Shown piece by piece: positions 36,277 to 49,015 of a DNA stretch of 64,000 nucleotides. The position numbers and the translations under genes were made by a program. This DNA is from Przewalskia tangutica (Eukaryota > Streptophyta > Magnoliopsida > Solanales > Solanaceae): contig CM056728.1 in NCBI GenBank assembly GCA_029844215.1, forward strand, positions 62,225,789 through 62,289,788. The letters are read 5' to 3'. Under the pieces are notes generated by a model, which was given only the letters and a program-made list of their open reading frames with translations, was not told where the DNA came from and ran no database searches. Numbering within the stretch: the first letter of the stretch is position 1; the number at the start of each line of letters is the position of its first letter.

Positions 36277-39200
36277 TGTTATACCCGTAGTTGCAGTGGT
36301 ATGTATGTGAGGACGACGCACGAGAGTACTACAGAAATTTTGAAAAGAAAGAAAGATGTGAGTTTTCACTAAAAGTTTCCTGTTATTTGTGAAGAAAAAG
36401 GTTCGTTAATGGGAATTGATTCCTGATTTGGTATTTGGACTTCATAGATTATATTAGAATTTTGAGATTTTATTTTCTGAAATGGTCACGTGGGCCCACG
36501 GAGAAATTCTGCTTTTGTGGAGCCCGCTTTGTTTTTGAGATTTCGGTATTTTGGATATTTTCTAAGACGAAATATTCGGGCGAATCGACACGTGTCACCC
36601 CATGTGGCACCCTCGCCGAAATATTTATTGTGCACAACACCCGACAGAGTCGTTCGACTAAACGTTTTACTAAGCTACGAAGGAAAATTCGCTATGTCAT
36701 TTAGTATTTTTGCGAATTTTTCCGAGAGGCGGAACGTTTTGGACCAACGAGAGGCAACACTTGGCACCTCTCGCGTTGGTGGACGAAAGGCAGTGGGCCG
36801 AATTGATGGGCAAGTTGTGGTAGATATTTGTGTAGATATTTGTGAGGGATTTGTGGAGTAGGTTAGGGTGCACTTGGCTTGATCTTGCCTTACACTTGTG
36901 TAGCACTTGGCTAGATCTTGCCATTGTGGCCTTGGCTTTGCTATAAATACCCTCCTTGTGAAGACTTATTCATTCACTCTCACTTTGTCTAAGTCTTGAA
37001 ATCCTCCTCTCCTTGTTGTTGCTCTCGTCCCAACTCCCTTCTCCCCTAGAAAGAGGCCCTGGCCGAGAACACCCCTCCCCTAGCCTAGTTGTGCTAGCCG
37101 AGCCTACCCCCCCCCTTGGTAGAAAGTTGTCTTCCAAGTATTGTTATAATGCCCAAAATACCTTAGCCTTGTACCTTGTAGTATTCCAAAGATACCTCTT
37201 TACGTAGAGTCCGGAAATACTACCTTTTGTCCTTTTAGTCTCAAACCGAAACCCTAAGGAAATCTTCATAGTTGGTTGAAGTATGTGAGTAGAAGTTGGT
37301 TAGAACTTCTAAGGGTTGTTTGGAGTGGTTTGGAGCGCGTGGAGTGGAGCTAAACCTTGCTCGGAGCGACATTAAACTCGGATAATTTTGGGCTTATCGA
37401 GGTAATTATCTTGTCCCTCTATTGTAATTGGAAATTACATGTTTGTTAGAGTATATAGTTGAAGTATACTATATATGGAACTATACTTAGTATTCGGCAA
37501 TGTCTTTTGACTTAAGCCTGAAGAATAAAGAATCGAATCGAATCAGATTTACATAGGATTGCGGTAGACTTGTGTAGTATCGAGTAGAATTGTACACGCC
37601 CGGTAGACGTGTAAACCCCCTTTGGTTGGCTTGGCAGCCTCGATAGAGGAGATTTACGCCATGTGTGAGGTCTTTCTTGAATTTTCTATAGAAAGATAGA
37701 AACTTGTGTTTTGGGGTTAATAGACGTTTGTGACCTTTATAGGTGAAAGTACTAAGAGTAGCGTATTCTACTCGAGGAGTGGAAAGGGCCAGTGCGTTGT
37801 AGTACTTGGAGCATTTTGCTTATTGTCGATAAATCGTCGCGAGGTATGTGAACCTCTTCCTATCTCTTCTAGCATGATATGTGTGAACTATGTAGTACGG
37901 TAGACGCATACGTGCTAAGTGATTTGGTTGGTTTAAAACATAGGGTGTTATAATAGCTTTATGGGAAGTTAGTTATAACGACCTTATGTAGTGAAAATGG
38001 TTTATCGATGTTAGAAGTTAAGAGACTTGATCTTATAAGATAAGAGACTTAACTTATTTGTTTTAATGTGAATGTTGTGTGAAACCTCATTCGTGAGTAA
38101 TGAGTACTTGGTTTTAAAGGAATAATGTTTCCGATTTGGAAATCGAATGTGTATCGACAGCACCACCGCAGCGTTAATAAAGGAAAATGTATTGAATAAT
38201 GATGTGTTGTATTAAAACCGAGAAACCTCCATCCGCATAAGCTAAGATGAGACAAAATGATATTACATTTTCTAGATCATGGTCATTGTAATAAGATCGT
38301 TATAAACAAGAATAAACTACTCACATATATGACATATGTTACTCAATTGTTCTAAAAGGAATCAGTGATTAAGTTTGGGAACTATGAAACCATTTGAAAA
38401 TAAGCTTGAGTAATTGAAACTAGGCAACCGAACTTAGGAAAGGAATGTTGTTACTTGATTTTGAAAAGGAAGATGGGTTGGCCATTCTAATACTACGTAT
38501 CGGGTGACTTTTATAAAAGTAATGGATCTCTTTTAAAAGAACTTAACGTATGTAGTACTTTGGGGTTAAAACCCGACTTTGGCATAAAATGAAAGTACTT
38601 TGAGTTGTGTGAAACTTGCCTATGCTTGTTGTTGTGAAACTTGCCTATGCTTGTGATGATAGTCTTTATTGTACAAACGTTGTGTTTACGTGTTACCGCG
38701 TCTCGATAGAGGTCGGTTGACCGTTGAGAACTTACTTGACGCGCTTGCAGGACGAGAAATTCCACGCATGCGTCGCTGATAGTATTATTGTTGTTAATCG
38801 CTTTGGACATACCGACACGACGCGTAGCGCTGCGGGTATGCTTCCATTTTGGTTAAGGTCTTGTGGTTAATCGCTTTGGATATATCGACACGACGCGTAG
38901 CGCACGTATGTTTCATTTTGATTATCGCCAGTGATTTCCCTTTGGACATACCGACACGACGCGTAGCGCACGTATGCGTCCATTTGGAATCTTGTCTATT
39001 GTTTCCTTGGACATACCGACACGATGCGTAGCGCACGCGGGTATGCGTCCATTTGGAATGTTGTCTTATTGTTTCCCTTTGGACATACCGACACGATGCG
39101 TAGCGCACGTATGCTTCCATTTGATTCTTTGTCTTGTTGTTGAGGTCACATGGACATGTCTACACCGGCGCACTCCGGCATGCGCCATGGGACATTGGTA

Positions 39201-39833
39201 TTATTGTTGCATCATGGACATGTCTACACCGATGCAGTATTCCGGGGGCATGCGGCCATAATGCGAACCTGATTGATGTTGTGGGCGTGAGACCCATAGT
39301 TATATTGGAGTGATGACTGTTTTATGTTGTGAACTGTAGTTTGGTTATCATACATGTCTCCTGCTTTATATAGACTAGTATGATTTCATTTACTGATTGC
39401 TGATTTCACATACTTGGTACTGTTATCGACCTCTTCGGGCTGCGTTCATGCCGCAGGTAGAGGTACATCAGTCGTGGATCCTCGCTCATAGGATCACAGA
39501 TCCGCGCATTTGAAGCTCCGATTCTCCGGAGGCTTATCTTTTGGTAGTGGTTCCCTGAGTTGTAGGTTCTTGTACATTCGTGGTATGGCGGGCCTGTCCG
39601 TCATAGTCATCAGATATCTTAGAGGTCTCAGAGTAATGCAAGTGTGGCGAGTTGTAAAAGGATTAAACTGTTCAGGTTTTATGTATATACTGAAGGCAAC
39701 TGTTTTTGGTTGGCCTGTTTATTTATTATATCCCTTGTTAAATGACTCATGTTTTATGTTCCGCTGATTTTCTCTGATGTATGTATCACTAGGGTGCCCA
39801 GGGTAAGGCACCATGCCCCGAACGGTCAGCATA
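36277..39833 (+). mobile_element. 3' LTR of element B
   Basis: About 3.56 kb, collinear with the 5' LTR throughout, with TATAAATA at 36942-36949, the 65-bp repeats near 38791-39142 and the double hairpin at 39429-39458. The right edge is placed where sequence of LTR A4 resumes ('ggtgccctacacaggcaccc'), accurate to a few bases. Confidence 0.87.
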
Positions 39834-42800
39834 ACCGGTGCCCTACACAGGCACCCTTCTACCTTAACAACTAAGTAAAGCTGGAATTTAAATAACACTC
39901 TTTTTTTTTTAAAACCAACATACGTGCAACAAAGCCGACAAGCGTCGCCATAATATGTATAAACAAAAGACATTACACTGCATAATGAGTCCAATCCTAC
40001 ATATGAATACTGCACTTCAAGAGTTATATCAATTATGACGGACAAGGCCCCGCCAGACCCATAATCGCATAAAAAGCATGTCTTGAAAGAACTTATACCA
40101 AAAAGATAAACTCCCGAATGAAGGAGCTATCCAAAACTCGAGTGGTCCTACACTGCCGATCACCAAATCTAGACCTAAACTGCGGATGAACGCAGCCCTC
40201 AAGGAGGTCGACGAAGAATGTACCAAGTATGTGAAATGAAAGTACTGTAATGAAATCATAGCGATCTAAGCAAAACAGAGACATGTATGATAGCCAACCT
40301 ACAAAGACACAACACATAAGCGATACAACAAGTCGGGGACGATGCCTCAAGTCATTTCTAAAATATAACCATGGGTCTCACGCCCATAATATCAATCATG
40401 CCCGTGGAATCCTTCCTCACTGCCGGCAGGCCATGATATAGTATAACACCAATAGGCATACATGAACACCAAGTCCCACTGTGTCCTAAAACATGCAGAC
40501 GCCCAAAGAAAACGAGCAGTGGTAAGCGATGGTATAATGTCTGGGGTTTACCCTCACTTATACTCTTACTCGGAGAAGGTGGTAAAGCATCTGGGGTTTA
40601 CCCCTCACTTATACTCTTACCCTATCTCAACCGACCATCAAACAAAACAAGCAGGGGGTATAATGTCTTGGGGGTTTACCCCTCACTTATACTCTTACCC
40701 TGGAGAAGGTGGTAAAGCATCTTGGGGGTTTACCCCTCACTTATACTCTTACCCTATCTCAACCGGCCGTCAAACAAAACATAGGCACTACCATGTCTTC
40801 TATAAAAATCCGGGAATTTAACCCAAGTACTACAAATAACGGAAGCATACCCGTGGAATCCCACATCACCGCTTCAGACGTCAAGAACTTACAACAAGAC
40901 AATGCCCTCCAACCGAGAGTCGCGACAACTTAATAAAACATAATCCTTGCACTCAAAGGCTATCGCCAGCGCACATAGGCAATTCTCAATTAATCAAGCC
41001 AAAGTACTTATCAAGGCACACATAGAATAAATTCTCATTTAACAAGCCAAAGTACTTATCAAGGCACAAATAGAATAATTCTCATTTAACAAGCCAAAGT
41101 ACTTATCAAGGCACAAATAGAATAATTCTCATTTAACAAGCCAAAGTACTTATCGAGGCACAAATAGAATAATTCTCATTTAACAAGCCAAAGTACTACG
41201 TACGTGCATTCTTTTCAAAAGACTTCTTTTTTATGTAAAATCCCAAGATACTAACACCCGTAGTATCAAGGTGTGTCTATTTTTCAAAGTAAGTTACTAC
41301 ACTTTTAGAAAACTCATTTCAAAGCTTGAAATCAAGTAACTTCAAATTTTCACAATCTAGGCAACTTATGCCCAATAATCAAAATAGACAACTTTCTTAT
41401 CCTTCCATAAAGCCGTTATAACCAACTTCCCATAAAGCCGTTATAACCCTTTATGGTTTTAGACAATTTCATTATTTTTATAACCAAGAGACTTATACTA
41501 TTAAAACCAAGTATCACATGCTTTATATATCAAGTTCTCAACTTTCAAAATACTACAAGTCTCTTATATTTAGAAACAAGTTTCTTCTACTTTTAAACCT
41601 CAAGCAACTCACACCTTTTAAAACAAGCTACTTCTCTTAAATCACGTCATTTCTCCTTTTTTAAAACAATTAAGCAAATCACTCCTTTGACTTCTAAAGT
41701 CATTATAATGACCCTTAGGTTTTGGAACTAAGGCACTAGCCAAAAGATTTGGAAACCACTTCCTTTTCCAGACTATGTACTTTAAGCAAAATACTTTCAC
41801 TCTTAAGAATCCAAACTCCACTAAGGCAATGGATTATACAACTTACAATTTAAACATCAAAGTACAATCAAGGAAGTACATAGAACAAATTCTATACTAG
41901 GCAATCCAAGTACAACCAAGGAATGGATCATTTAAGGAGTAGGACATACTTTCTTTATCTTAAGGAATCATGCTAGAAGAGGAGATAGTTCACATACCTA
42001 TTCGGCTAAATCCACAAGCTGCCGAATACGCCGCACGCAAGTGTCAACCTATAATGGTCACAACAAGACTATCAACTTCTAGTCTCTAACGTAGAATAAT
42101 ACTAAGTACACGGTCTCTAATTCTACGGAAAATCGGGCAGCACTTCCTTTGTTTCTACTCAGTTTGGCCGAATACAATAACCAACACGCCACATTTAAGG
42201 CTCAAAACAACAACCAAACAAAGGGGATTACACGCCTTACAATACGTGTAAAATTCCGCCCCACAATTCGTACCAAGTAGTTAATACTTCACTAGCCATT
42301 CTCGGCCAACAATAACACAACACAAGTCTTTTCCAACCCTTTTTCAAATTCCAAGTTCTAAGGTCTAACATGTTATATAGTTATAAATAACTTCAACAAC
42401 TACAATTTCCTTCTTTATACAACATGCGACGACTTAAACGAATAATCAACTTGAATTGTAGTCTTAAGGCTAACATGCTAGTTTTCGGATTAGGGTTCCA
42501 ATAGCCAATATAATTATCAAACTTCATACTAAACATCTCATGCTTGCTAATATCCATAGCTACCACAATAAGTAAATCTTAAATGCTAAAACGACAAAAT
42601 TTATACCTTTATAAGCCCTTAAAATTTCCAAGATTCAAAGTCGCGCCTTAGCAATTCTTAGCTCCTTTCCTTATGTTCCAATCCGCTATTTGAAGCCCTT
42701 AGAAGTTCACCACCAACTTCTCTTCCATTTCCAATCAAAACCTAGAAAAGCAACTAGGTTTTCACCTTGCGACTAACACGAAAACTCTCTCTTTCCGGGA

Positions 42801-43474
42801 TTTTTCTATTGAGATATCCTTACAACACTCTTAGGAACCTTGGGTTAAAGTCTTGTGGCTAATGGATCAAAATTACAAAATTTTCTTGTGTGAGCAAGAC
42901 CAAACCCGAGAGCTTCTTCTCTTGGCACTAAGTGTTCTAATTTTTCTAAGTGTAAATGAGCTAGTCTTGCACTAGTAGTAAGCTTATAAAACACAATGGA
43001 GGGCTTGTATTATCACAAATGTGAGGCTAGGATGAATTTCACTTGGATTAAGCCTATGTGGACAAGTTGACAAGTCAACAATGTCATGCTTGCAAGACTT
43101 ATCTTCCAAGATGGTCAATGACCATTTTACCCTCCCTCTAATTCGACCAAGACCATAAGTGGGGGTGCCACGTGTCGCCCTCTCATTCGTCCATAAAATT
43201 CCGTAACCCTCGTGGGCCCCACAAAAATGTAAAATTCTTCGGGTGGGCCCCACGTGACCAAATCCGTAAAAATAAATTTCCATAATGTTAACAAGTTCCA
43301 TATTCCTCAAATAATGCATTTTGAGAATCCAATTCTCAACAACGAACATTTTTCCTTACCGACGTTCGGAAGATTTTCCGTCGGAAAAACAATTCTTCCT
43401 TTCGTATCAATTTCCAAGTCTTGTTTCCTTTCGTACATTCTCTTTTACATGTCCTGGACTTACGGGGTGTAACA
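39834..43474 (-). mobile_element. LTR A4, main part right of element B
   Basis: 3.64 kb; with the 28-base stub at 30544 it gives a full-length LTR. TATA candidate at 42981-42990. Two dimer repeats (40528-40788), of which the second retains full GGGGG and CCCC runs while the first has shortened runs. It ends TGTTACACCCCG at 43474. Confidence 0.9.
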
Positions 43475-44375
43475 TTCTTCCCTCCTTAGAAACATTTGTC
43501 CCCGAATGTTCTTAGTCGGTTGCCAAGATCTACAAACTCCGGCATAATCTCTATACAATGCCTAACAGTCAAAACTACACAAGACCAATGATGCCACACA
43601 TGGCCACCTCATAACACACGTGAACATAATAATGGACCTTCCGTCCGTGGTCCCTTCTCACAAAACTCGAAGGTTACAGTCTTCCCAAACACGGGATCCT
43701 TAGAGGTTCCTTTCTTTCCTTACTTGTCATACTTTCTCGTACTTTCAAACTCATCTAGTACACGTACAAAATCTCAAATTTTGTTTCTGTTCCCCCAATC
43801 CTTGGAGTTACTAACCAACTTGGCCATTATGCTACTTGAATTTCCGCTAAGGCTCTTCTCGGTCCTTAAGACCTAGTTCCGGTGGAACGCATCCACGAAC
43901 TCGTACAACGATCAACTAGACTTGGGCCTAGCACCCTCGTGACCCTATCAAATAGCGGGACCATTTCTAACTGACATCACCCCATTCCATACTATCGGCT
44001 GACCCGAAATGAGTCTATAACCCGACTCAGCGTCACACTTAACTTTTCATTCTTAGTCTGAAATAAATCTCTCTCTTATCTCAAGGTACTTCTCACCCTA
44101 TCCTCCCATTCACTAGAGGTTTGACACATAAGCCAAAGTATTTCTACTGTACATCCTTCCCTATCGGTCTCACACTGTTACGGGGCAATTACTACTTGTG
44201 AACTCTACACAACTATAGTCTCAGTTCACTTATCATTCTTGTCAACATTCTTAACTTTTCACTTTACTAATCAAAGTATCCCTACCTCTGGGGTACTATC
44301 ACTTACAACTGCTAGCAATAAAGGGAAAACATATCCTCTAGGGCAAAAATCTGAATCCAACAATGCACGCATGAT

Positions 44376-45239
44376 TCAAAAGAATCGAAATATACCTGTA
44401 ACCCCGTGCGGTGTCGCCTCCTGATCCTGTCCAGTAGTCACGTCATCTCTGCGGTTCGAAGGACCGCCAGAACTATAAACTCCACCCTGACCTCCACCAC
44501 GGCTGGCTAACATCTGAACACCCTGCCCTGGGGAACGCACAGCTGTGGAGGAAAGGGAATCAACCATCGGCCTCATAGGCTGAGCCACCTCACCGGTGCT
44601 CTTTCTAAAAGGACATACCCTCAGAATATGGCCCGGACGGCCACAATAATAACAAACACCTGCGCCATAACGGTATTTCCCCGAATGATGCTTACCACAT
44701 CTGATACATTGAGGAATAGGTGGCCTCGACCGAGAAAATCCTCTGCTCCTCTGAGAACCTCGACCTCTGGAGCTCGGACCGGCTCCTAAATACCTTGTGG
44801 GGTCCAAACTCCCACCTGTGAGCTGCGGGGGTATGTACTGGGTATGCTGGGACGAATATCTCACTTGTTGCTGAGGCTGCTCGTCCAAAAACTCACCGAG
44901 ATAACCAACCGGTCTAGCCCTCTTACGCTGATCTCCGCGTTGGCCCTCTACCCTCTGTACACCTGTCTGTACTGGCCGAATAACCTCCTGCTGATGAAAC
45001 TGTAGCACTGCTATCTTGGTCAATAACATAATGGCTTCATTTATGACCCTAAAGTCTTCCCCTAACTGAGAAACTGGAGGCTCTGGTGCTGGGGCCTCAA
45101 AACCTGGCGCAGAAGAACTCGCCGATCGCAGACAACACCCAGATACCACTGCATAAGCCCTATCAACTCTCTGAGTCTGACTAGTAGCTCCTGCTACTCC
45201 TTTGCCCTTCTGGGCAGCTGTTGCCCTCCTTGGAGGCAT
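44376..45239 (-). CDS. Gag-like protein of element A, 287 aa, with CCHC zinc knuckle
   Basis: This is the only uninterrupted gag frame in the array. It starts MPPRR, the family's normal start, about 190 bases after the primer-binding site. Residues 1-60 are low in structure (Ala/Pro/Ser-rich); 60-85 look helical and hydrophobic; 95-125 are basic; 155-175 are Arg/Ser-rich; and a CCHC zinc knuckle lies at C196, C199, H204 and C209, a nucleic-acid-binding module of retroelement nucleocapsids. A preceding C178-x2-C181 pair matches the first Cys cluster of related gags, but Tyr189 stands where element B has Cys. The central capsid domain seen in B (PPEFYGS...PQEFI) is absent, so the protein seems to be an N-terminal segment fused to nucleocapsid. 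It may bind RNA but probably cannot form particles alone. No protease or polymerase follows. Expression is unproven. Confidence 0.8.
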   Translation of the reverse strand: MPPRRATAAQKGKGVAGATSQTQRVDRAYAVVSGCCLRSASSSAPGFEAPAPEPPVSQLGEDFRVINEAIMLLTKIAVLQFHQQEVIRPVQTGVQRVEGQRGDQRKRARPVGYLGEFLDEQPQQQVRYSSQHTQYIPPQLTGGSLDPTRYLGAGPSSRGRGSQRSRGFSRSRPPIPQCIRCGKHHSGKYRYGAGVCYYCGRPGHILRVCPFRKSTGEVAQPMRPMVDSLSSTAVRSPGQGVQMLASRGGGQGGVYSSGGPSNRRDDVTTGQDQEATPHGVTGIFRFF

Positions 45240-45429
45240 AACTGTAACACAACAATACGTCAGAGAGGAATTATCTTACTAACACAGCTCTATGGCACGA
45301 TCTTAGAGTGAAAAGAATAGAAACCAACTCCTAAATGTCCTGTAGCCTCCTGTTTATGGGTGTGGCGCGCAACACACCGATAATCAAGACTCTACTAGAC
45401 ACGGTCTGTAGACATTCCGAGGACTGGCT

Positions 45430-45441
45430 GCTCTGATACCA
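45430..45441 (-). promoter_or_regulatory. Primer-binding site, internal region 4
   Basis: Perfect TGGTATCAGAGC on the minus strand, three bases from LTR A5. Confidence 0.9.
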
Positions 45442-45444
45442 CTC

Positions 45445-48400
45445 TATCACGCCCCGAACCGGGCGTGGATGGTGCCCTACACGGGCACCCTTCTACCTTA
45501 ACAACTAAGTAAAGCTGCGAATTTAAATAACACCTCTTTTTTTAAACCAACATACGCAACGGCAAAGCGACAAAGTCGCCATAATATATATAAACAAAAG
45601 ACACTACAATGTACATGAGTCCAATCCCACATATTAATACAGACCTCTAAGAGTTATACCGAATTATGACGGGACAAGGCCCCGCCGTACCCATAACTGT
45701 ACAAAAGCCTGTACTGAAAGAACTTATACCAAAAAGATAAACTCCCGAACTGAAGGAGCTATCCAAAAACTCTGAGCAGGGTCCTACACCTGCCGATCAC
45801 CAAACTGCGTACCTAAACCTGCGGCATGAACGCAGCCCCCCCGAAGGAGGTCAGTACGAAGAATGTACCAAGTATGTGAAACAGTAAGTACTGTAATGAA
45901 ATCATAGCAGTCTAAGCAAAACAGGAGACATGTATGATAGCCAACCTACAGTACACAACACATAAGCAGTCACAACAAGTCAGGGACGCATGCCCTCAAG
46001 TCATTTCTAAAATATAACCATGGGTCTCACGCCCATAATATCAATCATGCCCGTGGAATCCTTCCTCACCGTGATCCCATGATATAGTATAACACCAATA
46101 GACATACATGAACACCAAGTCCCACTGTGTCCTAAAATCAGACGCCCAGCGGGAAAAACGGCGGTGGTAAGCGGGGGTATAATGTCTTGGGGGTTTACCC
46201 CTCACTTATACTCTTACCCTGGAGAAGGTGGTAAAGCATCTTGGGGGTTTACCCCTCACTTATACTCTTACCCTATCTCAACCGACCGTCAAACAAAACA
46301 TAGGCACTACCATGTCTTCTATAAAAATCCGGGAATTTAACCCAAGTACTACAAATAACGGAAGCATACCCGTGGAATCCCACATCACTGTCGGTACGTC
46401 AGTAACTTACAACAAGACAGCCGGCCCTCCAACCGAGAGTCGCGGCAACTTAATAAAACATAATCCTTGCACTCAAAGGCTATCGCCAGCGCACATAGGC
46501 AATTCTCAATTAATCAAGCCAAAGTACTTATCAAGGCACACATAGAATAAATTCTCATTTAACAAGCCAAAGTACTTATCAAGGCACAAATAGAATAATT
46601 CTCATTTAACAAGCCAAAGTACTTATCAAGGCACAAATAGAATAATTCTCATTTAACAAGCCAAAGTACTTATCGAGGCACAAATAGAATAATTCTCATT
46701 TAACAAGCCAAAGTACTACGTACGTGCATTCTTTTCAAAAGACTTCTTTTTTATGTAAAATCCCAAGATACTAACACCCGTAGTATCAAGGTGTGTCTAT
46801 TTTTCAAAGTAAGTTACTACACTTTTAGAAAACTCATTTCAAAGCTTGAAATCAAGTAACTTCAAATTTTCACAATCTAGGCAACTTATGCCCAATAATC
46901 AAAATAGACAACTTTCTTATCCTTCCATAAAGCCGTTATAACCAACTTCCCATAAAGCCGTTATAACCCTTTATGGTTTTAGACAATTTCATTCTTTTTA
47001 TAACCAAAAGACTTATACTATTAAAACCAAGTATCACATGCTTTATATATCAAGTTCTCAACTTTCAAAATACTACAAGTCTCTTATATTTAGAAAACAA
47101 GTTTCTTCTACTTTTAAACCTCAAGCAACTCACACCTTTTAAAACAAGCTACTTCTCTTAAATCACGTCATTTCTCCTTTTTTAAAACAATTAAGCAAAT
47201 CACTCCTTTGACTCCCCTAAAGTCATTATAATGACCCTTAGGTTTTGGAACTAAGGCACTAGCCAAAAGATTTGGAAACCACTTCCTTTTCCAGACTATG
47301 TACTTTAAGCAAAATACTTTCACTCTTAAGAATCCAAACTCCACTAAGGCAATGGATTATACAACTTACAATTTAAACATCAAAGTACAATCAAGGAAGT
47401 ACATAGAACAAATTCTATACTAGGCAATCCAAGTACAACCAAGGAATGGATCATTTAAGGAGTAGGACATACTTTCTTTATCTTAAGGAATCATGCTAGA
47501 AGAGGAGATAGTTCACATACCTTTTCGGCTAAATCCACAAGCTAAGCCGAATACGCCGTACGTAGAAGTGTCAACCTATAATGGTCACAACAAGACTATC
47601 AACTTCTAGTCTCTAACGTAGAATAATACTAAGTACTGCGGTCTACAATTCTACGGAAAATCGGGCAAAGACTTCCTTTGTTTCTACTCACTTTGCCACC
47701 TTTTTCAAGGCCGAATACAATAACCAACACGCCACATTTAAGGCTCAAAACAACAACCAAACAAAGGGGATTACACGCCTTACAATACGTGTAAAATTCC
47801 GCCCCACAATTCGTACCAAGTAGTTAATACTTTACTAGCCATTCTCGGCCAACAATAACACAACACAAGTCTTTTCCAACCCTTTTTCAAATTCCAAGTT
47901 CTAAGGTCTAACATGTTATATAGTTATAAACAACTTCAATAACTACAATTTCCTTCTTTATACAACATGCGACGACTTAAACGAATAATCAACTTGAATT
48001 GTAGTCTTAAGGCTAACATGCTAGTTTTCGGATTAGGGTTCGATAGCGATATAATTATCAAACTTCATACTAAACATCTCATGCTTGCTAATATCCATAG
48101 CTACCACAATAAGTAAATCTTAAATGCTAAAACGACAAAATTTATACCTTTATAAGCCCTTACAATTTCCAAGATTCAAAGTCGCGCCTTAGCAATTCTT
48201 AGCTCCTTTCCTTATGTTCCAATCCGCTATTTGAAGCCCTTAGAAGTTCACCACCAACTTCTCTTCCATTTCCAATCAAAACCTAGAAAAGCAACTAGGT
48301 TTTCACCTTGCGACTAACACGAAAACTCTCTCTTTCCGGGATTTTTCTATTGAGATATCCTTACAACACTCTTAGGAACCTTGGGTTAAAGTCTTGTGGC

Positions 48401-49015
48401 TAATGGATCAAAATCACAAAATTTTCTTGTGTGAGCAAGACCAAACCCGAGAGCTTCTTATCTTGCCACTAAGTGTTCTAATTTTTCTAAGTGTAAATGA
48501 GCTAGTCTTGCACTAGTAGTAAGCTTATAAAACACAATGGAGGGCTTGTATTATCACAAATGTGAGGCTAGGATGAATTTCACTTGGATTAAGCCTATGT
48601 GGACAAGTTGACAAGTCAACAATGTCATGCTTGCAAGACTTATCTTCCAAGATGGTCAATGACCATTTTACCCTCCCTCTAATTCGACCAAGACCATAAG
48701 TGGGGGTACCACGTGTCGCCCTCACATTCGTCCATAAAATTCCGTAACCCTCGTGGGCCCCACAAAAATGTAAAATTCTTCGGGTGGGCCCCACGTGACC
48801 AAATCCGTAAAAATAAATTTCCATAATGTTAACAAGTTCCATATTCCTCAAATAATGCATTTTGAGAATCCAATTCTCAACAACGAACATTTTTCCTTAC
48901 CGACGTTCGGAAGATTTTCCGTCGGAAAAATAATTCTTCCTTTCGTATCAATTTTCAAGTCTTGTTTCCTTTCGTACATTCTCTTTTACATGTCCTGGAC
49001 TTACGGGGTGTAACA
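45445..49015 (-). mobile_element. LTR A5
   Basis: 3.57 kb, about 90 bases shorter than its neighbours because it has only one dimer repeat (46176-46309). It preserves full CTG, CAG and G/C runs in the 3' third, including the most complete A copy of the double hairpin (45818-45851). Confidence 0.9.
45818..45851 (-). other. Conserved double hairpin, LTR A5
   Basis: The minus strand reads GACCTCC-TTCG-GGGGGG followed by CTGCGTTCATGCCGCAGG. This is the same motif as at 6633 and 10540, in a different family. Confidence 0.65.

Larger units (their letters stand above)
30572..39833 (+). mobile_element. Element B: complete gag-only LTR retrotransposon inserted in LTR A4
   Basis: Two LTRs of about 3.5 kb (30572-34096 and 36277-39833) flank a 2.18-kb internal region with primer-binding site, gag remnant and polypurine tract. 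LTR ends are TGTTATACC...GTTACA on the left copy; the right copy ends 'ggtcagcata', slightly worn. No pol domain fits in the internal region. Orientation is opposite to array A. A clean 5-bp target duplication is not visible (gatcg on the left, accgg on the right), which may reflect consensus errors. The build is the same as in A, so B is probably a sister family. Confidence 0.88.
43475..45444 (-). mobile_element. Internal region 4 of array A (best preserved)
   Basis: 1.97 kb, the longest internal region, with a perfect primer-binding site, an open gag frame and polypurine tract AAGGAGGGAAGAA (43475-43487). It is the best reference for the family. Confidence 0.9.

Noticed and set aside
40462..40933. 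Frames with repeated 'YTLTLSQP' and 'PHLYSYPIS' peptides
   Set aside because: They are translations of the dimer tandem repeat in different frames, without a consistent start or stop between copies.
42984..43349. 121-codon minus-strand open frame recurring in A2, A4, A5 and A6
   Set aside because: It lies in the LTR promoter side, upstream of the TATA candidate, and is broken in A1, A3 and A7; it shows no protein signature. Its conservation follows from the young age of the LTR copies.
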